A stretch of DNA of 64,000 nucleotides from NCBI GenBank assembly GCA_031763025.1, contig JASSKH010000009.1, forward strand, positions 6,868,825-6,932,824, written 5' to 3'. Each line of letters begins with the position of its first letter. The stretch's first letter is position 1. The DNA is from Macrocystis pyrifera (taxonomy: Eukaryota > Sar > Phaeophyceae > Laminariales > Laminariaceae). A program made the position numbers and the translations under genes. Shown here piece after piece: positions 10,738 to 23,765 of this stretch. The notes below the pieces were generated by a model. The model saw only the letters and a list, made by a program, of their open reading frames with translations, had not been told where the DNA came from and did no database searches.

Positions 10738-11166
10738 TCACAGCTGGTGGTCAAGTTAGATCATTCGTGCGAGGTGAAGAACCTTTACTCCGCACAAGGG
10801 GAATGATCGTATCACGTAGTGTTTATGGCAAGGCACCCCGAGAGGCAGTTACATAGTACTCCCACATTGATGTCTCTGGAAGTGGGTACACCGGAAATCA
10901 AATTAACTCATTAAAGCTGTCATCTATATCCAAGATAATCCGCCTCTAAAGGCGGTTCTTAGTAGGATGCAGCTCACCCTTCATGCGACCCGCCGGACAC
11001 CTCACGGCGCTTCGCGCTTGGTGCGAGCAAATGTCTGCCTGGTCGGTGAAAACCCGACATGCTCCGTCCCGGCATCGTAGGGATGCGAGGGTCTGCTATG
11101 GTCATACGACAACGGCCATGCATGAGATCGAGTATACATCTCTCCTACCGAGGACTCCCCCCCCCC
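10738..11166 (+). mobile_element. SINE-like element, behind the LINE tail
   Basis: Begins CAGCTGGTGGTCAAGTTAGA a few bases after the LINE's poly-C at 10706-10727, lacks the head and T run, and ends with the GGCCATGCATGAGATCGAG module and poly-C. The final GAGTAC is altered to GAGGACT. Confidence 0.88.
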
Positions 11167-11191
11167 CCCTACCGCAGCATGCTTTAACTTG

Positions 11192-11288
11192 AACCTTTCA
11201 GTGCTGCAATCCCGTTTTGAGGACAAACTACTCAGAATATGAGCGGAATGTCCCCCAAACGGGACTGCAGCCCTAACAAAAGGGTCAT
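11192..11288. mobile_element. Family-B MITE
   Basis: AACCTTTCAGTGCTGCAATC and AACGGGACTGCAGCCC with AAAAGGGTC at the right end. Confidence 0.75.
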
Positions 11289-14200
11289 GCGAACGAGACG
11301 AAACCATACCATCTGGGATGAGCAAAACCCGGCACTTTGTATATGCACATCACGCTTTGCAGTTGCAAAAAATATCTCCCCTTCAAGATTATAGTTTGCT
11401 CATCATCCAGTCAGATTTTCGGTTTTGATTTACGTACACGTAGTGGTCTGGGATTTGCTGCCCCGACGCGAAAAAAACGTAGGTGACAAGCACTCCTTCT
11501 TGGGAAATAGGAATTGCAATTGTTTAAAAAAGTGTCGCCACAGACGGCCGGGATCCCCGCCCCCCCCCCCCCCCCCGGCCCCCCCCCCCCCCCCCCACCT
11601 GCACAATGTGGGCGTAAAAAAAAAGTAATTTGTTGTAACAATGTAGCACAGCATTGGGCGTGTACCGGATGGAGACGTTGCCGACACCTTAATGATGGGG
11701 TTCACTACATTGTCAAATGTCTCCAGTCTCCACGAAGATTTGTTATATACCCACAATTTTTACGAGGGCGGGCGGGGGGGGGGGGGGTCCCGAAGGGTTT
11801 CGTTTACGCCCACATCGTGCACGTCGGCGGGGGCGGCGGGGGGGGGGGGGGGGGGGTCCCGGCTACCTGTGCCTGCCTGGGTGTGTACCCACGGAGGGGC
11901 CGAGTACTGGATAAAGCAAGTGACTGCAACAGGGGGGGGGGAAGGAGCCGAAGAAGGGAGGTGTTCGCCCGTTCTTCAGGTCCACGAGCGGGTGGCACGA
12001 CCACTGCCTGCGTTTGCTGCTGTGGGTGTTGATGGCCCCAAAGGCTGCACTGCGAGTGCGTGCTGTTTGTTGTGGCCTTCTCCCTGCCTCTCGGCGTTGC
12101 ACACTGCATTGCAATTTGATTGGTCGATCGGAGGGGGCAGTGGTCGGTCGATAGGTTGAGGGGGGGGGAATAAATGAATAATACATACGTATGTAAAACA
12201 ATGACGCTGCTGCTGCTGTTGTTGAGATAGGCCCAAAGGCTAGGACTAATACCACCGCCGTTTGATTATGTGGTTTTGACCCTGTCTCGGCGTCGCGCAT
12301 TGTATTGATTGATCGATCGCACAGAATGTACTTCGTATGTATGTATGCTGATTGGTCGACTTCAAGAAAAAAAAAAAAAAAAAAAAATGCCGTACCGTTA
12401 AGATCAAGGTCGGGACACTTTGTATCCCTCGACACGTTCGCCTACTAAGCCGGTGCTCGTTGGTACTCACGTGCGTTGTCTGCTTAGAGATAACAAGAAG
12501 AGCAGCTTTATTCCCTTCGTGCACGCGCAGACTAAGAGCAAGGCTCATGCCTCGCTGGGAAAACCCCTGGTTTTCCATCTGCTGGTAAGATTCGCCTCCC
12601 GAGTACTACAAATACGATCCCAATACCTGAACCCAGGCAGTAACCGAGCTTCCAGCCCCATTCAAAGAAGTACCATCACACTAGCCCACTCTGAAGAGCT
12701 GTGTGCGCAGAATTATGAGGAATTAATGGAAACCCCGAATCCTGGAGCTAGAACATGAGTCGAAGATGCGGCTGCCCAAAACCCCCTCCCACACCTCTGA
12801 ACGGCAAGGCAACGAAGCCGGCTTTGAAGCAAGGACGATGACAAGCGTCTGCCACATGACGCAACTTTGGGCTGCTGGGATTTGGGTGCACAGCAGTAGG
12901 GGTCCCCCAGGAGTAAGGCGGTGGTGTGAAAGAGCGATATGACCGCCTTCATGGGAGAAGCCGCCCTGTTCATTCCAGACTATGAGTGCAATTCTCCAGT
13001 CGCGCCAAGCAGGTTTGAAGGCCTTAAATTGGGATACCGCCTCCTTACTCAGACCGTCTTGTGGGGGATTTCCCTACTGCTGTATGCTCGAACTGGACAC
13101 AACGCTTGAGCAACTGTACGGTACGCGCGCAGCACAGCGATACACCGATATGGTGCACGCGCATATTTCGACGATTGACTGATACAAGTTTGCGCTGGCT
13201 GTGCTCAAGAGGGTACATGAAAAAAAAAGAAAAAATTTTATCGTCGTTCCAAAAATCGACCGCCAACGTCGCTACCTCATAATGCCGCCATGCAGAAGAA
13301 AACAAAGTTGGCACTACCGAAAGGACTGCAGCCTTACTTACGTACCGTACTTTGAGAAGTGTCAACCGGCACATGGTGTACGTGGGATGCATACATGCAG
13401 CAAAACACACACACACACACACACACACAATAGAGTACGAACATAAGAGCCAGAAAATGAAGAAAACGAAGAAAACCAAAACAAACAGTCAAAAAACAAA
13501 GTATCTGACATTTTCTTCATTATCCACAATCCGATCTCTTCGCAGAAACCGCTTGATTTTTGAGCGGACACCGGGGTTCATAGAGCGGCATCTGTTTCTC
13601 GCAGGAACATATTTGACCATATATAAACTGATTTGTTTACTGTACGAGCAGAAACAGGCGAGCAGACTCGAGCAGACACTGCTTGAGCCATAACCACCCT
13701 AGCATAATAAACTGCTTGAAACAGAAACTGGGTGGAGCTGGGCCTGCTTGGAGCCGGAACTGCTCGGAGGAGCAGAACCTTCTTGAAGCAGGAGCTGCTT
13801 TAAGCAGGAACTGCTTGGAGGAGCAGAACCTGCTTGGAGTAGAACTGCTTCAGCCGAAACCGCTTGAGCAGAAAACGGCAGCAGACACTGATTGAGCAGG
13901 AACCCGCTTTCGCATAGACCGCTCGAGAAAGCTTCGTCAACCCCAGATTATGATAAGCCTATACTACCGCATGTTTCCCCCTCCCGGGGGCACGTATGAA
14001 ATGCCTGCCCATCCCTCACCACCCCCCCCCCCGCCCTCGAATCCCCTCGTCCAACATATCTTCGCGCTACGAGCAATAAAAAACATGGACAGCCATACCT
14101 GGGAGGCGTTAATATCCTGTTTGGAAGCACACTCAGATTTTGGAGAATAAATCCACCATTCTGGGCGTAAATACAAGGACCGCTTGGTCTTCGTATCACT

Positions 14201-14727
14201 GTATAAACGATCCTTATATTTCCGTCCATTTTTGGTACTTGGAATTAGACTAGGTTACATTTCGCAGCGGTAAAAAGGGTTTCTTGGAAAAAAAAACCAG
14301 CGAAAAAAGCGCTCTCTCTCCCGCGCCGCCCCCTGGAGAGAGAGAAGAGAGAGAGAAAAGAAAAGAGCGGCGGAAAAAAGCAGACATAGCCCAATGCCAA
14401 ACGAAAGACATCAAACCACAGGGCTCAGACGACACAGCCGCCCACCACACAGCAGCCACGAACATATTGGTACTGGCAGCAGCTTTCGCCAACACGACCA
14501 CGGAACAGCAGCATATACTGATACTGGTCCGCACAGACTAAAAAATACTGGCATCCTTCGCAGAACCAAAAACCTGCATCTTCTCCGACACGACTCAGAA
14601 CCTTCCCTCCACCCCCCCCCCCCCCCCCCCCCCCCCCTCCCTCTCCACCCCCTGCCCGGGACCGTAAAAGGCGAAGAGAAACCAGCAAACACGGGGACAC
14701 ATATTCGCGCGACTCCCTTTCTTTGTC
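11289..14727. other. Non-coding stretch with homopolymers
   Basis: No exon supported. Contains C runs at 11561-11595, G runs at 11774-11787 and 11839-11856, an A run at 12367-12386, a CA run at 13407-13430, a Glu/Gln-type degenerate repeat GAACTGCTTGGAGGAGCAG at 13680-13900, and a C run at 14612-14637. A dispersed repeat with a homologue near 45.3 kb lies at 12415-12645. Confidence 0.5.
12415..12645 (+). repeat. Dispersed repeat with inverted homologue at 45215-45440
   Basis: Shares GGGACACTTTGT, TCGTTGGTACTC, GCAGCTTTAT and ACAAATACGATCCCA in the same order with the minus strand of 45215-45440. Identity is roughly 75-80 percent by eye. No ends or terminal repeats recognised. Confidence 0.65.
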
Positions 14728-14892
14728 CTACTGTCCGTCGCTAAAGAGAACCCTGCCCCCGACTGCTGACGGCGGCGGGGGCGGCCCCGGGCCGAGAGAC
14801 ATGGCCATGGCCGTGATGTTGTCGGTCGATCCGCGTCGCAGGCACTCGTTGACCAAGGCGTCGCACGCCACGGCGAGGTGCTCCCCGGTTAC
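14728..14892 (-). CDS. PP2C last exon
   Basis: Acceptor AG then [31 protein letters not shown] and a Pro-rich tail ending VLFSDGQ and TAG. STDNIT supplies the last conserved Asp-Asn of the PP2C metal site. Phase 0. Confidence 0.93.
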   Translation of the reverse strand, partial: VTGEHLAVACDALVNECLRRGSTDNITAMAMSLGPGPPPPPSAVGGRVLFSDGQ

Positions 14893-17800
14893 CTGAGTCA
14901 TGGAGAGCGTCGAGCATTCGGGAATGAGAGGAACATCATACATCAGCAGCCTCGTCACTGGACAGTGAACGATGAGCGACGACTAAAATAAACAACGATA
15001 TGACAGGGGGGGGGGGTTAGTGGACAGTTCATCATCAAGCATCAAGCACTACGCACCGAGCTTCGAACATCATCAAGCGTTGGGCATCGAAAGCATGAAC
15101 AAGTGCATATGTAAGCTACTGTAGTCATGAATAACGGAATAGCGAATCAAGGACACCAAAAGCATGGAGCATCGAGCATCAATCATCAATCAATGAGCAT
15201 CAGTGATCAAGCAACAAGCAAAAAGCATCAATCAATAGAGCAACACCAACATTGAGAGCTGACCACTGAACGATTAACAACTAGCAATCAGCATGAGGCA
15301 ACCAATCAACCCGACTCAGCATGAGCGAAAAACACACAAAAAAAAAAAACTTTCGTCGAAGGCATGTATGTGCGTGTGCGTGCATAGGTATGCATGCGCA
15401 ACGCTGCCCGTACTCGTGCCGCGAGCAGCAGCAGCAGCAACAGCAGCAGCAGCGACAACACACAGCAGCGACAAAAGCAGCGACATCGGCGATCTGATTC
15501 GACCTGGCTTCACGCGCCGTCCCCCGCTATATACTGACACGTCAGCGCCCAGCAGGTTTTCTCCGCAGCTCCGCACAATGTTCCCCCGCCCCCCCCCCCC
15601 CCCCAGCCAACCCCACCCCATCCCACCCCACACTACCACCACCACCATCACACCACGCCCGCAATCCCCCGCCCCAACCCCACCCTCACCCCACCCCCCC
15701 CCCCCCCTACCTCTGTGAGAGGCCCGTCTAGCCTTGACATCAAGAACTCCCCGGCATCTTGATCATCGAACACATCCCACACTCCGTCGCAGGCGAGCAG
15801 GAGCAACTCCTCCTTCCCGCTCGACCCGCGCTCGTGAACCATGATCTCGGGACACGCCGTCACCACCTGAACCGTAACACAAAAGGTGGAAGCAGCGGCG
15901 GCGGCGGCGTCTTTGCACGGCGGTGCGGAATTATTATTACAATAATAATTAAAAAAAAAAACGATTTACGTCTGTGTATACGAATTCTATGCGTCTACCA
16001 CCACTCTGTCTCGGCAATGTAAAGGACCGCTGTGTAGGGCTGCGAGTTCGCTGTAAAAAAATATTATATACGTATGATATATACATACATGGGGCTACGC
16101 CGGTAGTCTGGACGGCCGCCCGTCGCAGACTCAGCGTGAAGGGGAGCACAAAGTAGAGGAGGAGGAGGAGGAGGAGGAGGAGGAGGAGGAGACTCGATGC
16201 CGAGAGATTGAGAGCGCGTGCTCCGCCCTCGACTCTGAGAAGTGTGAGATGAAGCCATTGAGTCATACTAGCAGAATGCTGACGATTACTTGCCAGTACT
16301 TGCCGACTACTAGAAGGCGGTTGTGACTGGCTTCTAACCCAGGGAGTACGCGATGGCCGACGGCGCAGCTCCGTAGAAGGGTACCGTCACAGCAGCTGCT
16401 GTAGCAGTACTGCCGTATGTAGCTGTACATCTCCGCAGCCACGTAGCACGGCTCCACTGCAGCTGCCGCTGTACGATATAGCGCACACACCGTAAGTGCT
16501 GCTGGCCGTCATAAGTACTGCTGGCTGTAGGTGAAATGCGATATCTCTCTCGTATATCCCCGGCATATCGTCTTAAGGATGTCAGTTCCCAACTAAGCCT
16601 GGGTGGCATGTGCTATCGGGGCGTTCCATCGATGTCCCAGATACAGCCACCCGCGCAGGCCCCCACAATGGCGACGCCGGCCGGGTAGTTGACCCTCCCC
16701 ATGGGTCGGAGGTCGGAGAGGACGTGTCGGAGAGAACCACGCGAATGCATATACCCTGTCGAGAGACCATGTGCCGAAACACTGACAGGGCAGGGATTTT
16801 CGGAGATTCCTTCGTAGATCTCAACGTCAAGGCTTCGCGGGGTCGCTACGGCGCTGAGCAGGCGGATCCTCCGACGCCGGGCGGTTCAGGCGTGGAGGGG
16901 GTACTCCCCGGCGAAGAAACCGCGCGGAAAGACGGTCAGAGGCGGGAGAGATCCGCCGACAAAAAATGGATCGGACGAGGCTGAGGATCATCTGAGGTAT
17001 ATTTTATGTGTGTGTATATAGTCGCCAACTAGTTATTAGTCGACTAGGTAGTTGAGTTAAAAGCGGCGGTGCTAACCACTCTTCCAGCTAATTTGTGTTA
17101 TCGGGTTTTCCTTGTTTGTAGGAAGGCTTGTTTCGTACGGGGCATATTCATTTATTTTCCCCGCGACATCAGAGGAGCTCCCACACTCGCTTTTGCGAAC
17201 AGAGAGAGAGGTGCTGTAGGTCTACTACAGCAACTCATGGCGGCGCGCATCGATCGACCCATCTCGCCATCGACGGGGCTCTGGTGCCGACGGCAAGTGC
17301 CGTTCTTTTTCTTGAGAGCTCTCTTGCGTGTGGTATTGGTCTTTCTTCCTTTTTCCTTTGTCACACTTTTTCTCTTCGATATGTTTCATTTTGCTTTTCG
17401 ATCGGCAGTACATAATATATATATATATTATATACATATTATATATGCATTCCCCTCGAGGTTCTGTTCAACTCGTTCAACAGCGCATCTATGTATTCGG
17501 TAACATACGCATGCGCGCAGATTTCCGGTTTCAGTTATATTTTCCCTGTGCATTAGTTTTGCCTGGTCGTTTCCTGAGGTACTCAGGTATTCTCCCACTC
17601 CTAGGGGTCATTGGAGCTTGTCCTGTCACCACGGAGTCGATTATGACGATGAGCTGACCCTTTTTTTAGTGCCGCAGTCCCGTTTCGGGGACAAACTACT
17701 TAGAATCTGAGTGCTTTGTCACCAATACGGGACTGCGGTCTTTAAAAAAAAAAAAGGGTCAAGGTGATAAAAAAAACTGAACCGTTATTGCCTGCCTTAC

Positions 17801-20800
17801 GTGCTGGTACGACAAAAACAAAAAAACAAAAGAAGAGGAAGAACAACAACAACAAGAAAAATAAGAAGAAGAAGAAGAAAAACGGTGAGGGGACACCCAA
17901 AACATCCCTTATACAAAACCATTCCGGAAAGGGCAGTCAGCCCGCGATATATAAGAAAGAAAGAAAAAGAAAAAGTCACTACTAGAACCCAATAGTAGTG
18001 GTGCCGCTTGAGTAGTGCCAGTTGCCCGATAGAGTGCCTGTAAAATCGCTCGACACATAAAACCAGTGTGGAAGATGTGCGGAGTAATTGGTGCCGGTTG
18101 CCCGACATATTGCCGGTATTGTTGGCTGGCGCATACTACTGTACCGGCACTGCTCTATGTATCACTTTTGCTCAGAAACACACCAGTAAGGACCGTTCAG
18201 ACAGAGAAACTATAGGCACCCCGCGGTGCCGGGCGGACGGGAAAAAAAAAAAAACTTACTTGGAACTATTGAGCGGGGTCCACTTTGTGGGGAAGCAAGC
18301 GGCCTTTTGGAATCGAGAAGGGTAGGGTCGTTTCGTTTCTTGCGGTGACACACAAGAAAAGGGGTCAGGGTACGCGCCTGCTGCCCCGGAGAAAGCAGGT
18401 TCCCCTCCTCGTCCTTCTTCTGCTTGTAGTACAGGTCGCCAAACCCCTCGTGGGCACGACGCTTTGTCCTTCTACTTTTTCGTCGTAAGCCGTGCGGATA
18501 ACCTGTTGGAGGGAGGGAGTTGCAGAGGGAGGGAGGGGGGGCGGGAAGGGGAGGAAGAAAGGGAGGGTAGGGGGGGCGGGAGGGGGAGAAGGACCAGCAC
18601 AACACAAACGATTAAGACGACAATGGGGAGGGGGAGGGCGGGCGGGGGGGGGTCACGACATCTTCTGCATGGTACGGAGGCACCGCTGCTGTCGCCCGAC
18701 ACAAGCCGTTGGTTCCAGCGAGAACCAACAAACACGTGGCACGTACGTAGGAGCATCGAATGTTGTGCCCCCCGCCGTATATGGTGAGGCACCCACGAGG
18801 CAGTTACATGGTGAACCCATTGCGGTCTCTGGAAGTGGCCGCACTGCAGTAGAAAACAAATCAACTCATTTTTGAAGCTGTTGTCCACTGAAAGTCCACT
18901 TCAAAAGCGGTTCATAGGATGCAGTCCACCCTTCATGCCACTCGCCCAGCACCTCACAGCGCTCCGCACTTGCCGCAAGTAATGTCTGCCTCGTCGGTGA
19001 CAACCCGACGCGGTCCGTTCTGGCTTTATGGGGATGCGAGGGTGTATGGTCGTCCTACGACTACGGCCATGCATGCTATCGAGTACCCCGCCCCCCCCTT
19101 CCCCCTCCAAACGTACGTATATGTATACTGTGTTCGTCCTCTGTCCTACCAACTAATACCCTCAGGCCAGAGGAAGGAGACACGCGCGAGACGCCAGGAA
19201 AGGAAAATATGTAAGGGGGGAGAAGAGGTAGGGGGGGGGGGGTAGGGGAGGAGGAGGAAGAGGGGGAGAAATATAAATGGGCTTAAACTTGTTTGGGTCT
19301 GGCGTGGCTCCCTCACTCCTCACCATCGTGTCCGTCCCGTCTTCGGCCTTGTAGGGGACTTCGAACGCCAACCCCCCCGCGGCCGTGACCCTCTCCCGTT
19401 CCCTCTCGTCATTCGCCGTGTGGTCCCTGCTCATAGCGGTCACTTCCACCCCCCTCCCCCCGCCCCCATCACCGCCACCACCACCACCACCACCGCCGCC
19501 ACCGCCGCCACGCCTATCCCTGGACGGGTTCCCCCTGCCGCCCCCGCCACTGCCCTCGCCACCACCACCACCACCACCAGCGCCGCTTCCCTTCTCTTCC
19601 CCTCCCTCGCCGAGAGCCATAGCACCCAGCAACTTGCGAATCATGTCAGCGCCCTCGAAATCCTCCTCTCCGCCCCCCCCGCCTCCGTCCTCGTCCTCCT
19701 CGCCCTCCTCTAACCTGACCGAGTCGTTCAAGCCCACTCCAGCTCCCGCCGCTGAACCCTCACCGTTCCCACTGCTAGCGATCTCTTCCCCCTCCCGCTC
19801 CCCCCCCGCCCCCGCCTTCCCTGTACCACCTTCCAGCCTCAACCCTAAGGCTGCGGCAAATGCAGCCGCGGCCGAAGCGGCCTCGCCTTCTTTCTTCTCT
19901 GGCACTCCCCGGGCCTTGCCCCCGCCTCCCCCCTCACTACCGCCTCCACCACCGCCGCCGCCGCCGCCACCGCCGCCGCCACGTCTACTGCCGGCGCTAG
20001 GGTCGACGATGATGAGGATAGCCCTTGAATCGCCGGCGTTGGCGACGATAACGTGGATAGGCGTGACCACCGCTACCACGGCGGTGCTCCCGCTTCCGTC
20101 CCTCGCCTGACACACATGGGTCGCAAAAAACAAGCCACATAAAAGGCAATACGTGTGTAGGAAAAAAACCAAACAACATAACAAAAAAATACTTGAAATT
20201 GTTCACACCTCGACACACAGATGATCTACAGATTTGTGATCTGCAGATAGACGATCTACAGAAAGATGATCTGCAGATGATAGACGATCTACAGATAGAT
20301 GGTCTACAGATAGATTGATCTACAGATAGATGATCTACAGAAAGATGATCTGCAGATAGACGCTCTACAGATAGATGGTCTACAGATAGATGATCTACAG
20401 ATAGATGATCTACAGATAGATGATCTAGTTCCTCACCTACCTGCCTTTGTGAGTGGTTGTTCTTATTAAGGATACATATCCAACTCAGGAAACATGCGCT
20501 ACTACGGGGGACCATAGTAAATGGGACCAAATAGTTATTACGGGGGTCCATAGTTAACGGGACCAAATTTTGTTAGTAAAAATAGGTAAAGAGGTAGGTT
20601 TTTATGTATACCATAGGTCCTATTAACTATGGACCCCCCGTAATAGTAAAAATAGGTGGAAGATATAGGTTTTTGTGTGTACCGTAGTCGCTATTTACTA
20701 TGGTCCTCCGTAATACAGCATGTCGACCGTACCGCTCCCACCCGGCAACACGAAGTAGATCATCAGGTGGGAATGACCTGTAGATGATCTGTAGATGATC

Positions 20801-23721
20801 TGTAGAATATTTGTAGATGATTCATAGATGATGTATCTGTCTTGAGGTGCGAGATAGTTTGTTGTGTTTTTTTTTAAAGCTGTGAGATTAAAATTTTCCT
20901 CAAATGCTACCTTGGCAGTCTAGTACGCGTGCGATCATGTACCATAACAAGTTACAACTAAAAAACAGGGTGTGCGTGTGTTCAACAATGGGAGGTACAT
21001 ACACAACAGCATACATACCGGTGTTGTATTAATAGTACAAAACGTTTGCAAGCAATGCTGCAAAAAAAAACACACACACACACAAACGAATTTACGTAAC
21101 ACAATTTCATAAAACACCAAAAAAACTTACTTTTTGAAAAAAAACGAGTAAAAACATTTTAACTGCTGAGTGAAAACAACAAAACAAACTGCACGAATAA
21201 ATAAAGAATGAGCGGCTGAATAAATACGTAAGAAAAAAAACACAATGTGAGAAAAAAAAGGCGTGGTAAACAAACAAAACAAACGAAACGAAAAGTCAAC
21301 CAAAAACGCGACAAAACAAACGGGGTGCATAAACGAACAGCAAAAACAAAAACCACCATCAACAATAATACAGCACAAAAATGCCCAAAACAAAAAAACC
21401 CCACAGTACGAGCGAGTATCATGATTAGTATGGCGAGGTGCCGACGCGAAAGGCTTCTCCATCGGCAAGGCTAACAGCTATTACAGGGAGCCACAGTAAA
21501 TAGGACCTACGGTACAAACAAAAACCTATATATTTACCTATTTTTACAAACAAGATTTGGTCCCATTTACTATGGTCCCCCGAAATAATAGCGCGATGCC
21601 GTGACCAACACGCCACAAGGCGCGCCGGACAGAAATACGGACACCACTACCGCCGCGAGACCAGCCTCATCGGCGCACCGACCACTCGCCGGGTTCGTCC
21701 TCAATCCCACCCCGCTCAGGGGAATCGGTGACCTATGCGCGTATATGAAACCTCTGCCCTTTCCACACGAAGCATCGTAAGCGGTCTCGCGGCAAGTGCG
21801 CTACGATGAATCCCCCGTACACCCCCCCCCCCCCCGACATCCGCCTCTCTGTCCTGACCGCCCGTCTCGCTGCCGAAAACAAGAGCACACGAAAGGCCGC
21901 GGGGATTGCGGACCGACCAGAAAAAAAAAAAAGAGAGAGAGACTAGACGAAACGAAAGAAGTGAAACGAAAACGACACAAGACGCAACTCACTTAACTGA
22001 ACTGGTTTCAACCAAGCCCGAGCAAAACTCAACGCAACGCAGTTCGACCTACCGTAATACAACCCGACCCCAAACCAACGCATGCCATCCCAACCCAATC
22101 CAATTGAAATTAACTCGGGTCGTCGACCCCACCGAGTCTCAACCCAACCCGACTGAAGTCAACACGGTCGTCGACCCTACCGAAGCCCAATTCAACCCAA
22201 CCCAACCCATCGCAACTCAACCAAACCAACCCAGCCCAGCCTAACCCGACCCACCCAACCCAACCCAACCCAACCCAACCCAACCTAAAAACGGCGACGC
22301 AGCTCAACCCAACCAAACAAAACAAAGAACTACAAGTACTGAAACCGCGCCGACGAAACTCCCTCTCTCTCGTTTGGCGTGGTTATATACGACTACGCCC
22401 ATGCATGATAATGAGTACCCCCCCACCACCACCACCGTCACCCCTCATGCGACTCGCCGGACACCTCACGGCGCTTCGCGCTTGGTGCAAGCAATGTCTG
22501 CCTGGTCGGTGACAACTCGACATGCTCCGTCCCGGCAGTGCACATAGGGATGCGAGGGTCTACGGTCATACGACTGCGGCCATGCATGAGATCGAGTACA
22601 TCTCTCTCCTATCTAGTACACCCCCCTCCCCCTCCCCCCCCCCCCCCCTCCCCCGTTTGTCGTGCGCTACGTAAGTACTAATACAGTAGTGCCGATTGCC
22701 CCTCTATAGCGCCGGTATGTATGCGCCAGGCAACAACAATACCGGCACTATATATATATTAACAGCGGCAACCAACCGGCACTATTTACTCCGCACACTG
22801 CCACACCGGCACTAATTACCCCGCGCACTGCCACACTTTCAGTATATGCTCCCTTCTGTGCCAAGTGACTCCGCACGCCCTTCTAGCGACCGGCCGGCAC
22901 TATTACCACCCAACCGGCACTATGCAGGGACCACTATACATTACTCTGCCGACAAAACGACCACAACTCTACAGCGGGAGATAGACGGTGGCCACAGGGG
23001 GGGCGAAAACAGGAAGGGGATAAGATAAGACGAGCAAACCGTTTATTACACAACAACTTGTTTTTTTGGGGTGGAGGGAGGAACAAAACGTAAAATGAGA
23101 TAAAACATTGGACGCGTCTCTTATTAGAAACGGGAACGTAGTCAATGGTCAAATGCCCGAAGGCAAGAAAAAGTGAATACGCCCCCTCACCTTCCTTCAC
23201 CCCCCCCCCCCCCCCCCCCCCCCCCCCCGCCCCCGCCCCCGACCTGTCACCCTCTCACCTCGAATCGCTTCCCGTCTCGCGGGTTCCCGATCTCCGTGAC
23301 CACCATCCTCGGTTCTAGGGCGAGAAGGCGGTCGCAGTTCACGAACGCCTCCGAGATGGCGGGACAGAGCTGAGAGAGGTCCCTGCGTCACAAAAACACA
23401 CAGGAAAGGAAAAAAAAGAAAAAAAAAAAAAAACACGAACAAAAAAACACCAAAACTGTATGTAAAGTATACTTGGTATTTATATTTCGTGTATAAGAAG
23501 TATGTAAGACCTACCAGGTATACTTCGTACATAAAGTAGACAAGTGTAGAAACAAACGAAACGAAGCATAACAAGGTAAGTATAGAGTCAAGACCAACAA
23601 AAGCAAACACAATCCAACAAAAACTAAACAGCACCAGACAAAGCAATCGTGGAAGAAAACAACAAAACAAAGCGTTTTTTCAAGTCGCGCTTACAGATCA
23701 TTCGATTCGCGCGGGCATGAT

Positions 23722-23765
<44 letters not shown>

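Larger units (their letters stand above)
16985..18377 (-). other. PP2C intron 13, remainder
   Basis: Contains TA-rich 17408-17440, a family-B MITE, an A/AAC/AAG-rich run (17800-17880) and a family-C element. Nothing coding. Confidence 0.6.

Noticed and set aside
11514-12160. Several 65-190 codon Gly/Pro-rich frames
   Set aside because: Produced by C and G homopolymers; no splice sites or ordered sequence.
19385-20110. Plus-strand 241-codon Pro-rich open frame
   Set aside because: It is the exact antisense of PP2C exon 12, whose poly-Gly codons read as Pro on the other strand.
22250-22290. AACCC repeat as telomeric sequence
   Set aside because: Five-base period, short, internal and embedded in degenerate A/C-rich DNA.
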